The translations under genes were made by a program, and so were the position numbers. This document shows positions 55,758 to 63,893 of a DNA stretch of 64,000 nucleotides, one piece after another (position 1 is the first letter of the stretch; the number at the start of each line of letters is the position of its first letter). Source of the DNA: Acidobacteriota bacterium (lineage in GTDB: Bacteria; Acidobacteriota; Blastocatellia; Pyrinomonadales; Pyrinomonadaceae); assembly GCA_003223935.1 (NCBI GenBank), contig QHXQ01000022.1, forward strand, positions 1 through 64,000, read 5' to 3'. The notes under the pieces are model-generated. The model searched no databases. It worked only from the letters and a program-made list of their open reading frames with translations, and was not told the DNA's origin.

Positions 55758-58217
55758 TTAGAAATGCGCGCTCGGTTTTTTGCCGCGCCTGCGTCGGCGG
55801 AGTTTGCGCTCGTCCGCGCCTTTGAGCGATGCGAGCGGCCACAAGCGATGCTCGATCTCTGCGAGGCCCGCTTCGACGACCGCGCGCACAACCTCTTCGG
55901 CCGGCTTGTAACAAGGCGCAGCTTCATCCAGAGGCACGCGCCCGTCCGTGTTGACGACGATGCCAGCCGCTCTGTACTCGTCATCAATCGCGCGTTGCGA
56001 GAGCGTCCGCACAGCTTCGCCGCGCGACAGACGCCGGCCCGCACCGTGATTGACCGAATAACCACTACGCGCCGCACCCGCGAGCGGCCGCAGGATGTAA
56101 CTCCAATCTTTATTGCTGCCGGGGATCAAGACCGGATGACCGGTCGTCTCCCAGAAAGTGCCTTGCAAGGCAAGGTGTCCGGCCGGAAACGCGCGCGTCG
56201 CGCCCTTGCGATGCACCCACACGTCGCCCAACTCCGGGTGCTGTTCGTGCTGCACGAGGTTGTGGCTGATCTCATAGATCAACTCAAGGTCTGCGCCGAA
56301 CGTCTCACGAAAAGCTTCCGCCACCTGCTCGAAGATGATCAAGCGATTTAAGATCGCGTAGTTGCCACCGGCCGCGACCGCATTCAAATAATCGCGATAG
56401 TGCGCGGAATCAGGCGTGAAGTAGCCGAGATCAATGTCTGTGATCTGATCTGGGCGTTCACTGCGTGCCAACTCGAAATAGTTGGTCGCCAGCCCATGCC
56501 CGAAGCCGCGACTGCCCGTGTGCACCTGCACAAAGAGCGTGCCCGTCTGCTCCGAACGTTGCAACTCGATGAAGTGATTGCCGCCGCCGAGACTGCCGAG
56601 TTGATTCAAGCCGCGTTCGGGTTGACCTTTACCGCCCCAAGGAATCTCCCAATCATCAGCCACCGGAATGCGATGCCGCTCTGCGCGACTCCGATCAAAC
56701 GTCGCGCCGTAGCGTTCGACGTAATACTCCGCGCCGCCGCGCACGAGGTTATTGAACTCCTCTTTCGACAACGCGCCCAACTTCACGCTCTTCCCGCCCG
56801 CGCCCATGTTCACACGCTCCATCACCGCGCGGTTGAACTGCAAACGCTTCTCCTGTGTCGCCGCATCTGCCTCAACCTCTGAGCGCGCCGACATCATCCC
56901 GCAGTTGTGTACGAACACGCCCGCATCAAGCGCAAAGTTGCCATATTCGGGGACTGTCAAGCAGTACACATCGGCAACCTGGGCCAACGGCTCGACGGAA
57001 ACTACTTTGTGATTGTAGCCATGCCGCCAGCGTCGGTGATTATGAATACCGAATCCACCTACGAAAACTTCGCCGCATGTCTCGCAAGTATGTTGTAGAT
57101 GAGCGACCTCAGATGACTTGCGACGCCCCTGTTCGCTCACATTGTAAGCCTGCAAATACTTCTTTCCGCGCGCGCCGTTACCGGCGACAGACTGCTTGAA
57201 GTGTTCAGGCTTATTAGTCATGTACGCGAGAATATTTTTGGTGCCGCGCGCGGCGAAATACGCGCGCCCTTCCGCCGTCTTCGCTTTATCGGCAAGTGCC
57301 TGCTTTCGTCTTGCTTCGAATGCTTCCGAGTGGAAGTGTGTGTTCCGCGCCACGATTGACTTGTGATAGCTCATGTGATCGCGGTCGCCCATGAAGACTA
57401 AATTCTCAGGCCGGTTGTCGAATGGGTTGAAGTTCTTATGATGGATGATCGTCCGCTGTCCCTTGAAAGCAGGAATCTCTCCGAGCAGTCCGGCACGCGC
57501 CATCATCCAGTGAACTCTTTGCTCATGCTCTGTAGCCGGATGCCTGACAGTTGTGTAACCATCCTTGTCGCGCCGAGAGTAAAACGGCATGAGTGAAGTT
57601 TTAGGGGTTAAGCCTTGTGCTTGACGATAAGTACCATCGCGCAGCATGAACTCGTGATCGGGCGTGCAGAAAATCTCTCTGCCGTTATCCAATGTTACTT
57701 TGATGAGTGGCGCGTTTGTGCGCGTCTTTTGGGCCGTAGCTTCAGCCACGACGATCTTCTGTTCGGCTGAAATCGAATAGACAAAAAACTTCTCTTCGCG
57801 CTCGGCAAGCTCGCCAATCGGATACGAATGCCCGTCAACCGTTGGCACGAGCGTATCGGCCGTGAAGCAGCCGATGTCGTAGCCCACCGGCCCCATCGCC
57901 ACTGCGCCGCTCTCGTAATCGGTGATGAGCACGCAGCCGACGGGCACACCGTAGCCATAATGTGCATCGGGTGTGATGACGACGAGGCGCACGCCGGGGA
58001 AGCGCGTGGCGTTGACGATCTGGCGATAGAGAATATCTTCGGCTTCATTGAACAACGTCGGCGTGAGAAAGAGACGCACGGGCACGTCACCCGTGTCTTC
58101 GGTCTGTAACTCGTAATAGCCGTCACCATGCCAACGCGCGAGGTGCTTCCAGTTGTCTTTGTTCTTGAGTTCTTTGGCGACCTTGAGTGCGTTCGCATCC
58201 GTCTGTTCTTTGGCCAT
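55758..58217 (-). CDS. rtcB: RtcB RNA ligase precursor with an intein at the active-site cysteine
   Basis: The 819-residue precursor consists of a 116-residue N-extein, a 322-residue intein and a 381-residue C-extein. The spliced enzyme would be 497 residues, the normal size of RtcB. RtcB ligates RNA 2',3'-cyclic phosphate or 3'-phosphate ends to 5'-OH ends using GTP and Mn. Extein motifs are VVITPDAHYGYGVPVGCVL, GYDIG|CGMMSARS, GGGNHFIELQ, QVHTGSRGFGHG, DVWVHRKGATRAFPAGH and the guanylylation-site region SVNHGAGRRLSRGEA. The intein lies just before the metal-binding Cys of DIGCGM, so ligase activity needs splicing. GGGAGAACG before ATG 58217 fixes the start. Last gene of an aroA-aroK-rtcB unit. 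Confidence 0.95.
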   Translation of the reverse strand: MAKEQTDANALKVAKELKNKDNWKHLARWHGDGYYELQTEDTGDVPVRLFLTPTLFNEAEDILYRQIVNATRFPGVRLVVITPDAHYGYGVPVGCVLITDYESGAVAMGPVGYDIGCFTADTLVPTVDGHSYPIGELAEREEKFFVYSISAEQKIVVAEATAQKTRTNAPLIKVTLDNGREIFCTPDHEFMLRDGTYRQAQGLTPKTSLMPFYSRRDKDGYTTVRHPATEHEQRVHWMMARAGLLGEIPAFKGQRTIIHHKNFNPFDNRPENLVFMGDRDHMSYHKSIVARNTHFHSEAFEARRKQALADKAKTAEGRAYFAARGTKNILAYMTNKPEHFKQSVAGNGARGKKYLQAYNVSEQGRRKSSEVAHLQHTCETCGEVFVGGFGIHNHRRWRHGYNHKVVSVEPLAQVADVYCLTVPEYGNFALDAGVFVHNCGMMSARSEVEADAATQEKRLQFNRAVMERVNMGAGGKSVKLGALSKEEFNNLVRGGAEYYVERYGATFDRSRAERHRIPVADDWEIPWGGKGQPERGLNQLGSLGGGNHFIELQRSEQTGTLFVQVHTGSRGFGHGLATNYFELARSERPDQITDIDLGYFTPDSAHYRDYLNAVAAGGNYAILNRLIIFEQVAEAFRETFGADLELIYEISHNLVQHEQHPELGDVWVHRKGATRAFPAGHLALQGTFWETTGHPVLIPGSNKDWSYILRPLAGAARSGYSVNHGAGRRLSRGEAVRTLSQRAIDDEYRAAGIVVNTDGRVPLDEAAPCYKPAEEVVRAVVEAGLAEIEHRLWPLASLKGADERKLRRRRRGKKPSAHF
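56904..57869 (-). other. Intein with HNH homing endonuclease inside rtcB
   Basis: 322 residues, precursor positions 117-438. The N-terminal splice block is Cys1 in CFTADTLVPTVDGHSYPIGE. Block B has the TPDHEFMLRDG His, and the C-terminal block is VYCLTVPEYGNFALDAGVFVHN (here shortened: YCLTVPEYGNFAL then GVFVHN), followed by Cys+1 of the C-extein. All residues for class 1 splicing (Cys1, TxxH-like TPDH, penultimate His, Asn, Cys+1) are present. The insert carries an HNH-type nuclease (IIHHKNFNPFDNRPENLVFM) and a zinc-finger-like CETCGEVF with a late HNHRRWRH. By eye the DNA is less GC-rich than the exteins, consistent with later invasion. Confidence 0.93.
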
Positions 58218-58249
58218 GATCGTTCTCCCTAGCTTGCTCTTAGCTTTGT

Positions 58250-58750
58250 TCACAGTCTCGTCAAAATCTCCGTCACGATTTCAGCCACGCTCTGTGCCGC
58301 GTTGATGTGGTGTCGGGCGAGTTGATAATACATGCGCCGCTCATCATAGCGCGCGCGTGCTGCGGCCGGGTCGCGCGCGAGCGGACGCACGCTCTGGTCG
58401 CTCTTGATGCGTTGCCAGCATAACTCAAACGGGGCGTCGAGCCAGACGGTGACGCAGTCGTGTTGTGCGACGAGCGCGCGATTGCGTGCGCTGGGCCAAG
58501 CGCCGCCGCCGAGCGCGATGATGCGTGCGTCTGACGCAAGCGCGGCGGCGAGTGCTTCGGTTTCAATCTCGCGGAAGCGCGCTTCGCCGTCCGCGTCAAT
58601 GATCGCGGGCACGGTGCGCCCTGTGCGCGCGGCGATAAACTGATCGAGGTCGAGCCAAGCGCAATTGAGCCGCGCAGCGAGCGCGCGCGCGACGGTTGTT
58701 TTGCCAGCGCACATGAAGCCGGTGATGATGATGCGTGGTGGTGTCGTCAT
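58250..58750 (-). CDS. aroK: Shikimate kinase
   Basis: A 166-residue P-loop kinase that phosphorylates shikimate with ATP in the aromatic amino-acid pathway. Motifs: Walker A GFMCAGKTTVARALA, the shikimate-binding DLDQFIAARTGRTVPAII, FREIETEAL, the GGGAWP loop, and the lid RPLARDPAAARARYDERRMYY. The usual lid arginine is present. It overlaps aroA (upstream on this strand) by 4 nt, so translation is coupled, and rtcB begins 33 bp further on. Full length for the family. Confidence 0.95.
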   Translation of the reverse strand: MTTPPRIIITGFMCAGKTTVARALAARLNCAWLDLDQFIAARTGRTVPAIIDADGEARFREIETEALAAALASDARIIALGGGAWPSARNRALVAQHDCVTVWLDAPFELCWQRIKSDQSVRPLARDPAAARARYDERRMYYQLARHHINAAQSVAEIVTEILTRL

Positions 58751-60108
58751 CGCTCAAGCACAGAGTCTAGGAGCGGGAAGAATTCGGGGAAAGAGATACG
58801 AACGGAGTCTGCGCCCGCAAGTTCTGATTCGCCTGTGGCGATGAGCGCGGCGACCGTGCAGGCCATTGCGATGCGATGGTCGCTGTAAGCATCGAGCCGC
58901 GCGCCGCGCAGCGCGACGGGGCCGTTGACGAACAAGCCGTCCTCGTACTCTTCGACCTCCGCGCCGAGCGCGCGCAGATTCTTGACCATTGCACTAATAC
59001 GATCCGTCTCCTTCACGCGCAACTCGCGCGCATCACGAACACTCAGCCCGCCCTGAACTTGCGTGCCGAGCACACAGAGAATCGGCAGTTCATCAATCAG
59101 TGCCGCGATCACAGAGCCGCGCAAGACGTTCGCGTCACGCGCGACGGGCGCGAGCCGGCCTCGACCACGCACGCGCACGTCACCGACGGGTTCGTTCGTC
59201 TGTTCGCGTGTGTGCTCAACGCGCACGTCTGCGCCGAGCGCGCCGAGCATGTCGAGGATTTGCGTGCGCGTCGGATTCAAACCGACTTCGCTGATCGTTA
59301 GCTCGGAATCGGGCAGCAGCGCCGCCGCGACGAGGAAGAACGCGGCCGAAGAGATGTCGCCCGGCAATGTGCAATCGCGCGCCGCAAGCCGCGCGGGGCC
59401 GGCCAGCGAGACGATGTGCGCCGATGTGTTCGTCTGCGCTTCAATCATTTCAGTCTCAGCGTGTGCCCGTACATTGATCTCTTCAGTCGTCGCAACCTCG
59501 ACGCCGAACCAACGCAGCAGACGTTCTGTGTGATCGCGCGTCGGCGTGCGCTCGACGACTGCGGTGCGCCCGTCGGCGTTGAGACCGGCGAGCAGGACGC
59601 ACGACTTGATCTGCGCGCTGGCCACAGGCGGCGCGTAACTGATCGACGCGAGCGGATGTCGCCCGTTGATGATGAGCGGCGCGCAGCCAGCGCGTGATTC
59701 AATGCGCGCGCCCATCTGTGCGAGCGGTTCGATGACGCGCCGCATCGGGCGCGTGCGCAGCGACTCGTCGCCCGTGAGCACGCTGTTGAAACGTTGACCG
59801 GCGAGTATGCCTGCGAGCAGGCGCATGGTCGTGCCGCTGTTGCCGCAGTCGAGCGGTGCGACCGATGCACGCGGCAGCTTGAGACCTGCGCCTTCGATCT
59901 TGACCGTCGTGCCCTGTCGTCTGACCGACACGCCGAGTTGTTCGAGGCATGCGAGCGTCGCAGCGCAGTCGGCGCTCGTCGCAAAGTTCTCGATGCGCGT
60001 GCGTCCGCCATCGGCCAACGCTGCTAACAGAGCCGCGCGATGCGAGAGCGATTTATCGCCGGGCACGGGCAAGAGTCCACGCATACGTCGTGCGGGCCGA
60101 ATCTTCAT
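58747..60108 (-). CDS. aroA: 3-phosphoshikimate 1-carboxyvinyltransferase (EPSP synthase)
   Basis: A 453-residue EPSP synthase that joins phosphoenolpyruvate to shikimate-3-phosphate. Motifs: GDKSLSHRAALLAALADG, DCGNSGTTMRLLAGILAG (the family's LGNAGTA-like region), DESLRTRPMRRVIEPL, GDISSAAFFLVAAALL, ELRVKETDRISAMVKNLRAL and YSDHRIAMACTVAALI. The PRPARR start matches the family. NSGTT rather than NAGTA places it with class II-like enzymes; tolerance to inhibitors cannot be judged from sequence reading alone. It begins the aroA-aroK-rtcB unit and is separated from the divergent RsbW-like gene by a 7-mer hairpin. Confidence 0.96.
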   Translation of the reverse strand: MKIRPARRMRGLLPVPGDKSLSHRAALLAALADGGRTRIENFATSADCAATLACLEQLGVSVRRQGTTVKIEGAGLKLPRASVAPLDCGNSGTTMRLLAGILAGQRFNSVLTGDESLRTRPMRRVIEPLAQMGARIESRAGCAPLIINGRHPLASISYAPPVASAQIKSCVLLAGLNADGRTAVVERTPTRDHTERLLRWFGVEVATTEEINVRAHAETEMIEAQTNTSAHIVSLAGPARLAARDCTLPGDISSAAFFLVAAALLPDSELTISEVGLNPTRTQILDMLGALGADVRVEHTREQTNEPVGDVRVRGRGRLAPVARDANVLRGSVIAALIDELPILCVLGTQVQGGLSVRDARELRVKETDRISAMVKNLRALGAEVEEYEDGLFVNGPVALRGARLDAYSDHRIAMACTVAALIATGESELAGADSVRISFPEFFPLLDSVLER

Positions 60109-60129
60109 GCGCGAATCTTAAAACAAAAA

Positions 60130-60209
60130 GTGGTCAGTGGTCAGTGGTCGGTGATCAGTAGAAACTTTTTCTTTTACTGATCACCGACCACTGACCACTG
60201 ACCACTGAC
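60130..60209. repeat. Intergenic 7-mer hairpin, CAGTGGT/ACCACTG word
   Basis: The left arm GTGGTCAGTGGTCAGTGGTC and onward, and the right arm ACTGATCACCGACCACTGAC and onward, are near-perfect complements around GAAACTTTTTCTTTT. It lies between divergent genes, so this copy is not between a stop and a start on one strand. Confidence 0.93.
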
Positions 60210-60214
60210 AGTTC

Positions 60215-60244
60215 TTGACAGTCGCGCGGCGGGCGTGTTACATC
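60215..60244 (+). promoter_or_regulatory. Likely promoter of the RsbW-like gene
   Basis: A perfect TTGACA (60215-60220) lies 18 nt before TACATC (60239-60244), or 17 nt before TTACAT. About 100 nt of leader precede the start at 60345. Confidence 0.5.
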
Positions 60245-60344
60245 GTGCAGCGCTCTAAATTTCCAATGCTTGCCGGGGCCGCGCACGCCGGACTCTCGAC
60301 GAGCGGCGCGAGCGAAGTGCGGCGCGAACACGCGGGCTGCGATT

Positions 60345-60758
60345 GTGACGGACGAGACGACAGAATTGGTGTTGCCGAGCCGCGTCGAGTCAATCGCCGA
60401 AGCGGCGGCGGCGGCGGATGAAGTGGCGCGCCGGTTGGCGTTGAGCGAAGAGGCTGCATACGGGTTGGATTTGGCCGTGCGCGAAGCCGTCACCAACGCA
60501 GTGCTGCACGGCAATAAGCAGGACGCGAGGCTGTCGGTCGAGATCACTTTCGCCGACACGGGCGCGCAATTGGTCGTAACGGTGCGCGACCGCGGCGCGG
60601 GTTTCGATCCGGCGCACGTCGCCGATCCGACCGACCCGCAGAACCTGTTGAAAGCGTCGGGGCGCGGCATCCTCTTCATGCGCTCATTTATGGATGAGGT
60701 CGAATGGACGCGCCACCCCGAAGGCGGCACGGTCGTAAGAATGACGAAGAAGAAATAG
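60345..60758 (+). CDS. RsbW/SpoIIAB-like serine kinase (GHKL ATPase)
   Basis: A 137-residue anti-sigma-type kinase with the GHKL fold. N-box: LDLAVREAVTNAVLHGNKQD. G1: VRDRGAGFDP. G2: GRGILFMRSFMDEV. The C-terminus GGTVVRMTKKK completes the fold. Such kinases bind a sigma factor or phosphorylate a STAS-domain antagonist; the STAS gene lies 103 bp downstream, so a partner-switching pair is likely. Start GTG 60345 gives typical family length; the frame continues open upstream to TTG 60270 with a Pro/Arg-rich stretch unlike the family. No sigma-B-type factor lies in the window. Confidence 0.9.
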   Translation: MTDETTELVLPSRVESIAEAAAAADEVARRLALSEEAAYGLDLAVREAVTNAVLHGNKQDARLSVEITFADTGAQLVVTVRDRGAGFDPAHVADPTDPQNLLKASGRGILFMRSFMDEVEWTRHPEGGTVVRMTKKK

Positions 60759-60832
60759 TTTTCAGTTTTCGGTTTTCAGTTTTCAGCAAAGACAAAGCTG
60801 ATCTCTGAAACTGAAAACTGAAACCGAAAACT
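60758..60832. repeat. Intergenic 7-mer hairpin, CAGTTTT/AAAACTG word
   Basis: It starts at the TAG of the kinase gene. The left arm carries CAGTTTT, CGGTTTT, CAGTTTT words and the right arm AACTG, AAAACTG, AAACCG, AAAACTG. The loop AGCAAAGACAAAGCTGATCT nearly matches the loop of the copy at 5263-5344, so the two are related over their whole length. Here a GGGAG ribosome-binding site follows before ATG 60862. Confidence 0.93.
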
Positions 60833-60861
60833 GATTACTTCCCGAAGGGAGACTCCCTGTA

Positions 60862-61209
60862 ATGGCTGAATTGAACATTTCCGAACGGCAGGCCGGCGAC
60901 GTGACGGTGCTTGACCTCAGCGGCAAGATCACGATTGGCGAGGGCAGCGTGTCCTTGCGCAGCGCGATCCGCCGCCTCATTGACGAGGGCAAGAAGAAGA
61001 TTCTCTTGAATCTGGCGGATGTCGGCTACGTGGATTCGAGCGGCATCGGCGAACTGGTCTCCAGCTACACCACGATTGGCCGCGAAGGCGGGCAACTGAA
61101 GCTCCTCAATCTGACGCAGAAGATTCAAGACCTGCTCGCCATCACCAAGCTGCTCACGGTCTTCGACGTGTACGAAGACGAAGCCACCGCGCTCAACAGC
61201 TTCAAATAA
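60862..61209 (+). CDS. STAS-domain anti-sigma factor antagonist (RsbV/SpoIIAA-like)
   Basis: A 115-residue STAS protein. Family features are [20 protein letters not shown], then [20 protein letters not shown] with the phosphorylatable serine pair in DSSG (residues 59-60), and [20 protein letters not shown]. Phosphorylation by the neighbouring kinase would switch binding partners, freeing or holding a sigma factor or another output protein. GGGAG about 8 nt upstream supports ATG 60862. It is cytoplasmic. The gene is in line with the kinase gene, divided from it by a hairpin that may reduce or uncouple expression. Confidence 0.95.
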   Translation: MAELNISERQAGDVTVLDLSGKITIGEGSVSLRSAIRRLIDEGKKKILLNLADVGYVDSSGIGELVSSYTTIGREGGQLKLLNLTQKIQDLLAITKLLTVFDVYEDEATALNSFK

Positions 61210-61210
61210 A

Positions 61211-61291
61211 GCAGTGACAAGTGACGGGTGACAAGTGACGAGTAACAGACTTGTCCTAGCTCGTCACTTGTCACTTGTCACCCGTCACTGC
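61211..61291. repeat. Intergenic 7-mer hairpin, GTGACAA/TTGTCAC word
   Basis: The left arm GCAGTGACAAGTGACGGGTG and onward, and the right arm CTCGTCACTTGTCACTTGTC and onward, ending CACTGC and TTTCT-ATG. It starts 2 nt after the STAS stop and ends 5 nt before the ATG of the DUF2062 gene, with no ribosome-binding site. Confidence 0.94.
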
Positions 61292-61296
61292 TTTCT

Positions 61297-61785
61297 ATGT
61301 TTCGCGCCGCGTTCCGCCGTCTGCTCGCGCTGGACGATCCGCCCGAGCGGACGGCGCTTGCTTTTGCCATCGGCGTCTTTATCGCCTTCACCCCGTTCCT
61401 TGGTCTGCACACAATCCTCGCCACGCTCATCGCATTTCTGTTTCGCTTCAACAAGATTGCGATCTACACGGGCACGTTCATCAACAATCCGTTCCTGACG
61501 CTCGTGCCGATCATCTTCGCCTCTTACGGTCTCGGCGCACGCCTGCTGGGCCGGCCCGTGCGGCTGCCGCGCGCAGGCTTGCGTCTGCTCGCAGAGCCGC
61601 ACCCGCTCGTCGGCACATATTGGCACGAACTCTTCCGCCACGGTTGGGACATCTGGCTGCCCTTCGCCGTCGGCGGCTTATGCCTCGCCGTCGTTTGTTC
61701 GTTGCTGGCCTATCCTGTTACCTTACACCTGCTGCGCGCCGGCCGTAGGTTGAGGGCGCACCGGCAAGCGGATGAGAACGGTTAA
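61297..61785 (+). CDS. DUF2062 integral membrane protein
   Basis: A 162-residue membrane protein with DUF2062 features: RTALAFAIGVFIAFTPFLGL, ILATLIAFLFRFNKIAIYTG and TFINNPFLTLVPIIFASYGL (the conserved NNPFT-like segment), then a C-terminal helix FAVGGLCLAVVCSLLAYPVT. Three to four membrane helices. Function is not established for the family. ATG 61297 immediately follows a hairpin (5 nt) without SD, and the N-terminus FRAAFRRLLALDDPPER is the usual amphipathic lead-in. No neighbour suggests a role. Confidence 0.9.
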   Translation: MFRAAFRRLLALDDPPERTALAFAIGVFIAFTPFLGLHTILATLIAFLFRFNKIAIYTGTFINNPFLTLVPIIFASYGLGARLLGRPVRLPRAGLRLLAEPHPLVGTYWHELFRHGWDIWLPFAVGGLCLAVVCSLLAYPVTLHLLRAGRRLRAHRQADENG

Positions 61786-61894
61786 GCCGCGACGGACAAC
61801 GCCGCGCACGGCCCCGCTCATCTCTCGTCACGGCCGTCCTTGCTTTCGGCTCCCTGACACGGCAGCAATACAGTAACTGGCAAAACACCGATTT

Positions 61895-63778
61895 ATGACG
61901 AAGCATTTTTTGATCGCCTTCGCGCTTGCCTGCACGCAGACGCTCACGCTGGCGCAAACCACTACGCAAAAGAATCAAATGCCTGCGCCGCCGCGCCCGA
62001 CGTCTGCACCGCCGCCGCGCGCGAACAGCTTCGATCTTTCCGACTACGGCGTGCAGTTTGCGCCCGACCAACGCCTGATCGTCGTGATGGCTGCGCTCGA
62101 CGCAGCCGGTTTCGAGCCGACGCCAGATAAACAGCCCATCGGCTTTCGCGCGCAGGTGCGCAGAGATCAAGCCGCCCTCGAGCCAGACCTCGTGCAGCGC
62201 CTGCGCCGGTTCTATGAACTCAATAAACTGCCGGGCCCACACACGCCCGCCGAGCAAGCCGCGCGTTACGTCTCGCTCGCGTTCGCGCTCTCGCCGCCGC
62301 CTGAACTGGAAGCGCCCGCGCGCACGGATGATCTCTTTCCCGGCGTCCTTGAAGTGCTCGACTTCGCGCCGCTCGTGCGCGAGTTCTATCACAGGTCCGG
62401 CATCGAAGCGCGCCTGCCCGATTACTTTCATCAGTATCAAGCGGCCGGCGATACCCTGCGCCCGCAGACCGCAGAGATGGTGCGCTCGGCGCTCGCCTTC
62501 CTGCACACGCGCCCCGTGACGACTGTGACTGAGAATGTCGTGGTCAGCAGTCCGACGGCAGAGCAGAAGAAGAAGGCGGGCGGGCGGCAAGTGATCATCC
62601 CGCGCGAGCATGAACGCCGTTTCGTCGTCGTGCCCGACTTGCTGGCCGCGCCCGGCGCGATCAATCTCCGCGTTATTCGTGATGACTACTTTCTGGTCGT
62701 GCCGGCGACCACCGATCCGCGCACATCGGAAGTGCGCCGCGCCTATCTGCAATTCATGATCGACCCGCTCATCCTGCGCTACAACCGCGAGATCGCACTA
62801 CGCCGGGCAGACCTGAAGACGCTGCTCGGCAGTGTACATGTGCAAGAGACCACACCGGCGAAAAGTGGCAAGGAAGAGATCGAACAATTTGTCGAGGTCA
62901 CAGACCCGCCGCATTATGACGTGTTCACCGCCGTCGCGCGCTCACTCGTCGCGGCGTCGGACGCGCAGATGACTGCGACGGCGCGGTTGCAAGTGAAGAC
63001 GCAGGAGGCGAGCGCGCGGCTGGCGAAAGCGAAAGAGGCTGAGCGCGCGCAGATCACGCAGGAGTTGCAAGCGGCGCGCGCCGCCATCGAAGCCGAAAAG
63101 ATCGCGCAACTCGCCGACGCCTACGAGCGCGGCGCGGTGCTCGCCCTCTACTTTGCAGACCAACTGCGCGAGCAAGCCGAGGCCGGCTTCGACATCGGTG
63201 ATCTCTTCGCAGACCTGATCGCGCGCTTCGACGTGGCCCGCGAACAGCGTCGCCCCGCCGAATACGCCGCCGTGCGCGAGCGCGTGTTGGCGGCGCGGCG
63301 CGCACGCGAGTCTGCGCGCAGCACGGTCGAGGATGAACCGGAGATCGCGCGCCGCGCTTTGCTGGTTAAAAATCTGGACGAGGCGAACGAGTTGCTGCGC
63401 GTGAAGAAGTATGACGAGGCGGAGACGCGGCTGAAGAGTCTGATGCAAGATTATCAAGGCGAGCCGCGCATCTTCTTTGCGCTCGCGCAGGTGGCGAGCA
63501 GTTCGGCGCAAGACACGTTCGATGAAGACCTGCGCGCCGAACGTCTGGGCCGCGCGCTCGCCAACTATCGCTTCGCCGTCGAGCACGCTGTGCTCGACAT
63601 TGACACCGACCGCGCGCTCGCCTCACGCGCGCACACGGAGATGGGGCGCATTCTCTCTTATCTGGAGCGCAATGATGAAGCGTTGAAAGAGTTCGACGCC
63701 GCGATTCAGTTGGGCGACGTGCCCAACGGCGCGTACAGGGATGCACTGGCCGAAAAGCGCAAACTGCAACAGCCATGA
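61895..63778 (+). CDS. Exported TPR protein of unknown function
   Basis: A 627-residue exported protein. A signal peptide (KHFLIAFALACTQTLTLAQ) and a Pro/Ala-rich segment lead to a domain starting DYGVQFAPDQRLIVVMAALD, of a type often seen in acidobacterial proteins without assigned function. A middle region (about 170-340) contains VVVPDLLAAPGAINLRVIRD. From about 360 the chain is highly helical and charged (SARLAKAKEAERAQITQELQ), and the C-terminal 150 residues hold TPR-like repeats (DEANELLRVKKYDEAETRLK; EMGRILSYLERNDEALKEFD). Location is probably periplasmic. The 109 bp before it carry no recognised signal. Confidence 0.8.
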   Translation: MTKHFLIAFALACTQTLTLAQTTTQKNQMPAPPRPTSAPPPRANSFDLSDYGVQFAPDQRLIVVMAALDAAGFEPTPDKQPIGFRAQVRRDQAALEPDLVQRLRRFYELNKLPGPHTPAEQAARYVSLAFALSPPPELEAPARTDDLFPGVLEVLDFAPLVREFYHRSGIEARLPDYFHQYQAAGDTLRPQTAEMVRSALAFLHTRPVTTVTENVVVSSPTAEQKKKAGGRQVIIPREHERRFVVVPDLLAAPGAINLRVIRDDYFLVVPATTDPRTSEVRRAYLQFMIDPLILRYNREIALRRADLKTLLGSVHVQETTPAKSGKEEIEQFVEVTDPPHYDVFTAVARSLVAASDAQMTATARLQVKTQEASARLAKAKEAERAQITQELQAARAAIEAEKIAQLADAYERGAVLALYFADQLREQAEAGFDIGDLFADLIARFDVAREQRRPAEYAAVRERVLAARRARESARSTVEDEPEIARRALLVKNLDEANELLRVKKYDEAETRLKSLMQDYQGEPRIFFALAQVASSSAQDTFDEDLRAERLGRALANYRFAVEHAVLDIDTDRALASRAHTEMGRILSYLERNDEALKEFDAAIQLGDVPNGAYRDALAEKRKLQQP

Positions 63779-63780
63779 GA

Positions 63781-63878
63781 AGTCAGAACCGCCTGTGGTA
63801 GCGGGCGGGTTGTGGTTGCATTATCCGGCTTATGGTCAGGGACGTTTACCCGCCCGCTACCGCAGGCGGTTCTGACTC
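63781..63878. repeat. 30-bp REP-like inverted repeat
   Basis: The arms 63781-63810 (AGTCAGAACCGCCTGTGGTA and onward) and 63849-63878 match as reverse complements at 29 of 30 positions, with a 38 nt loop. It lies between convergent genes. It is GC-rich with no 7-mer periodicity and so differs from the other hairpins here. It may be a dispersed REP-type element or a terminator. Confidence 0.85.
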
Positions 63879-63893
63879 CTTCTTCAAAGCAAT

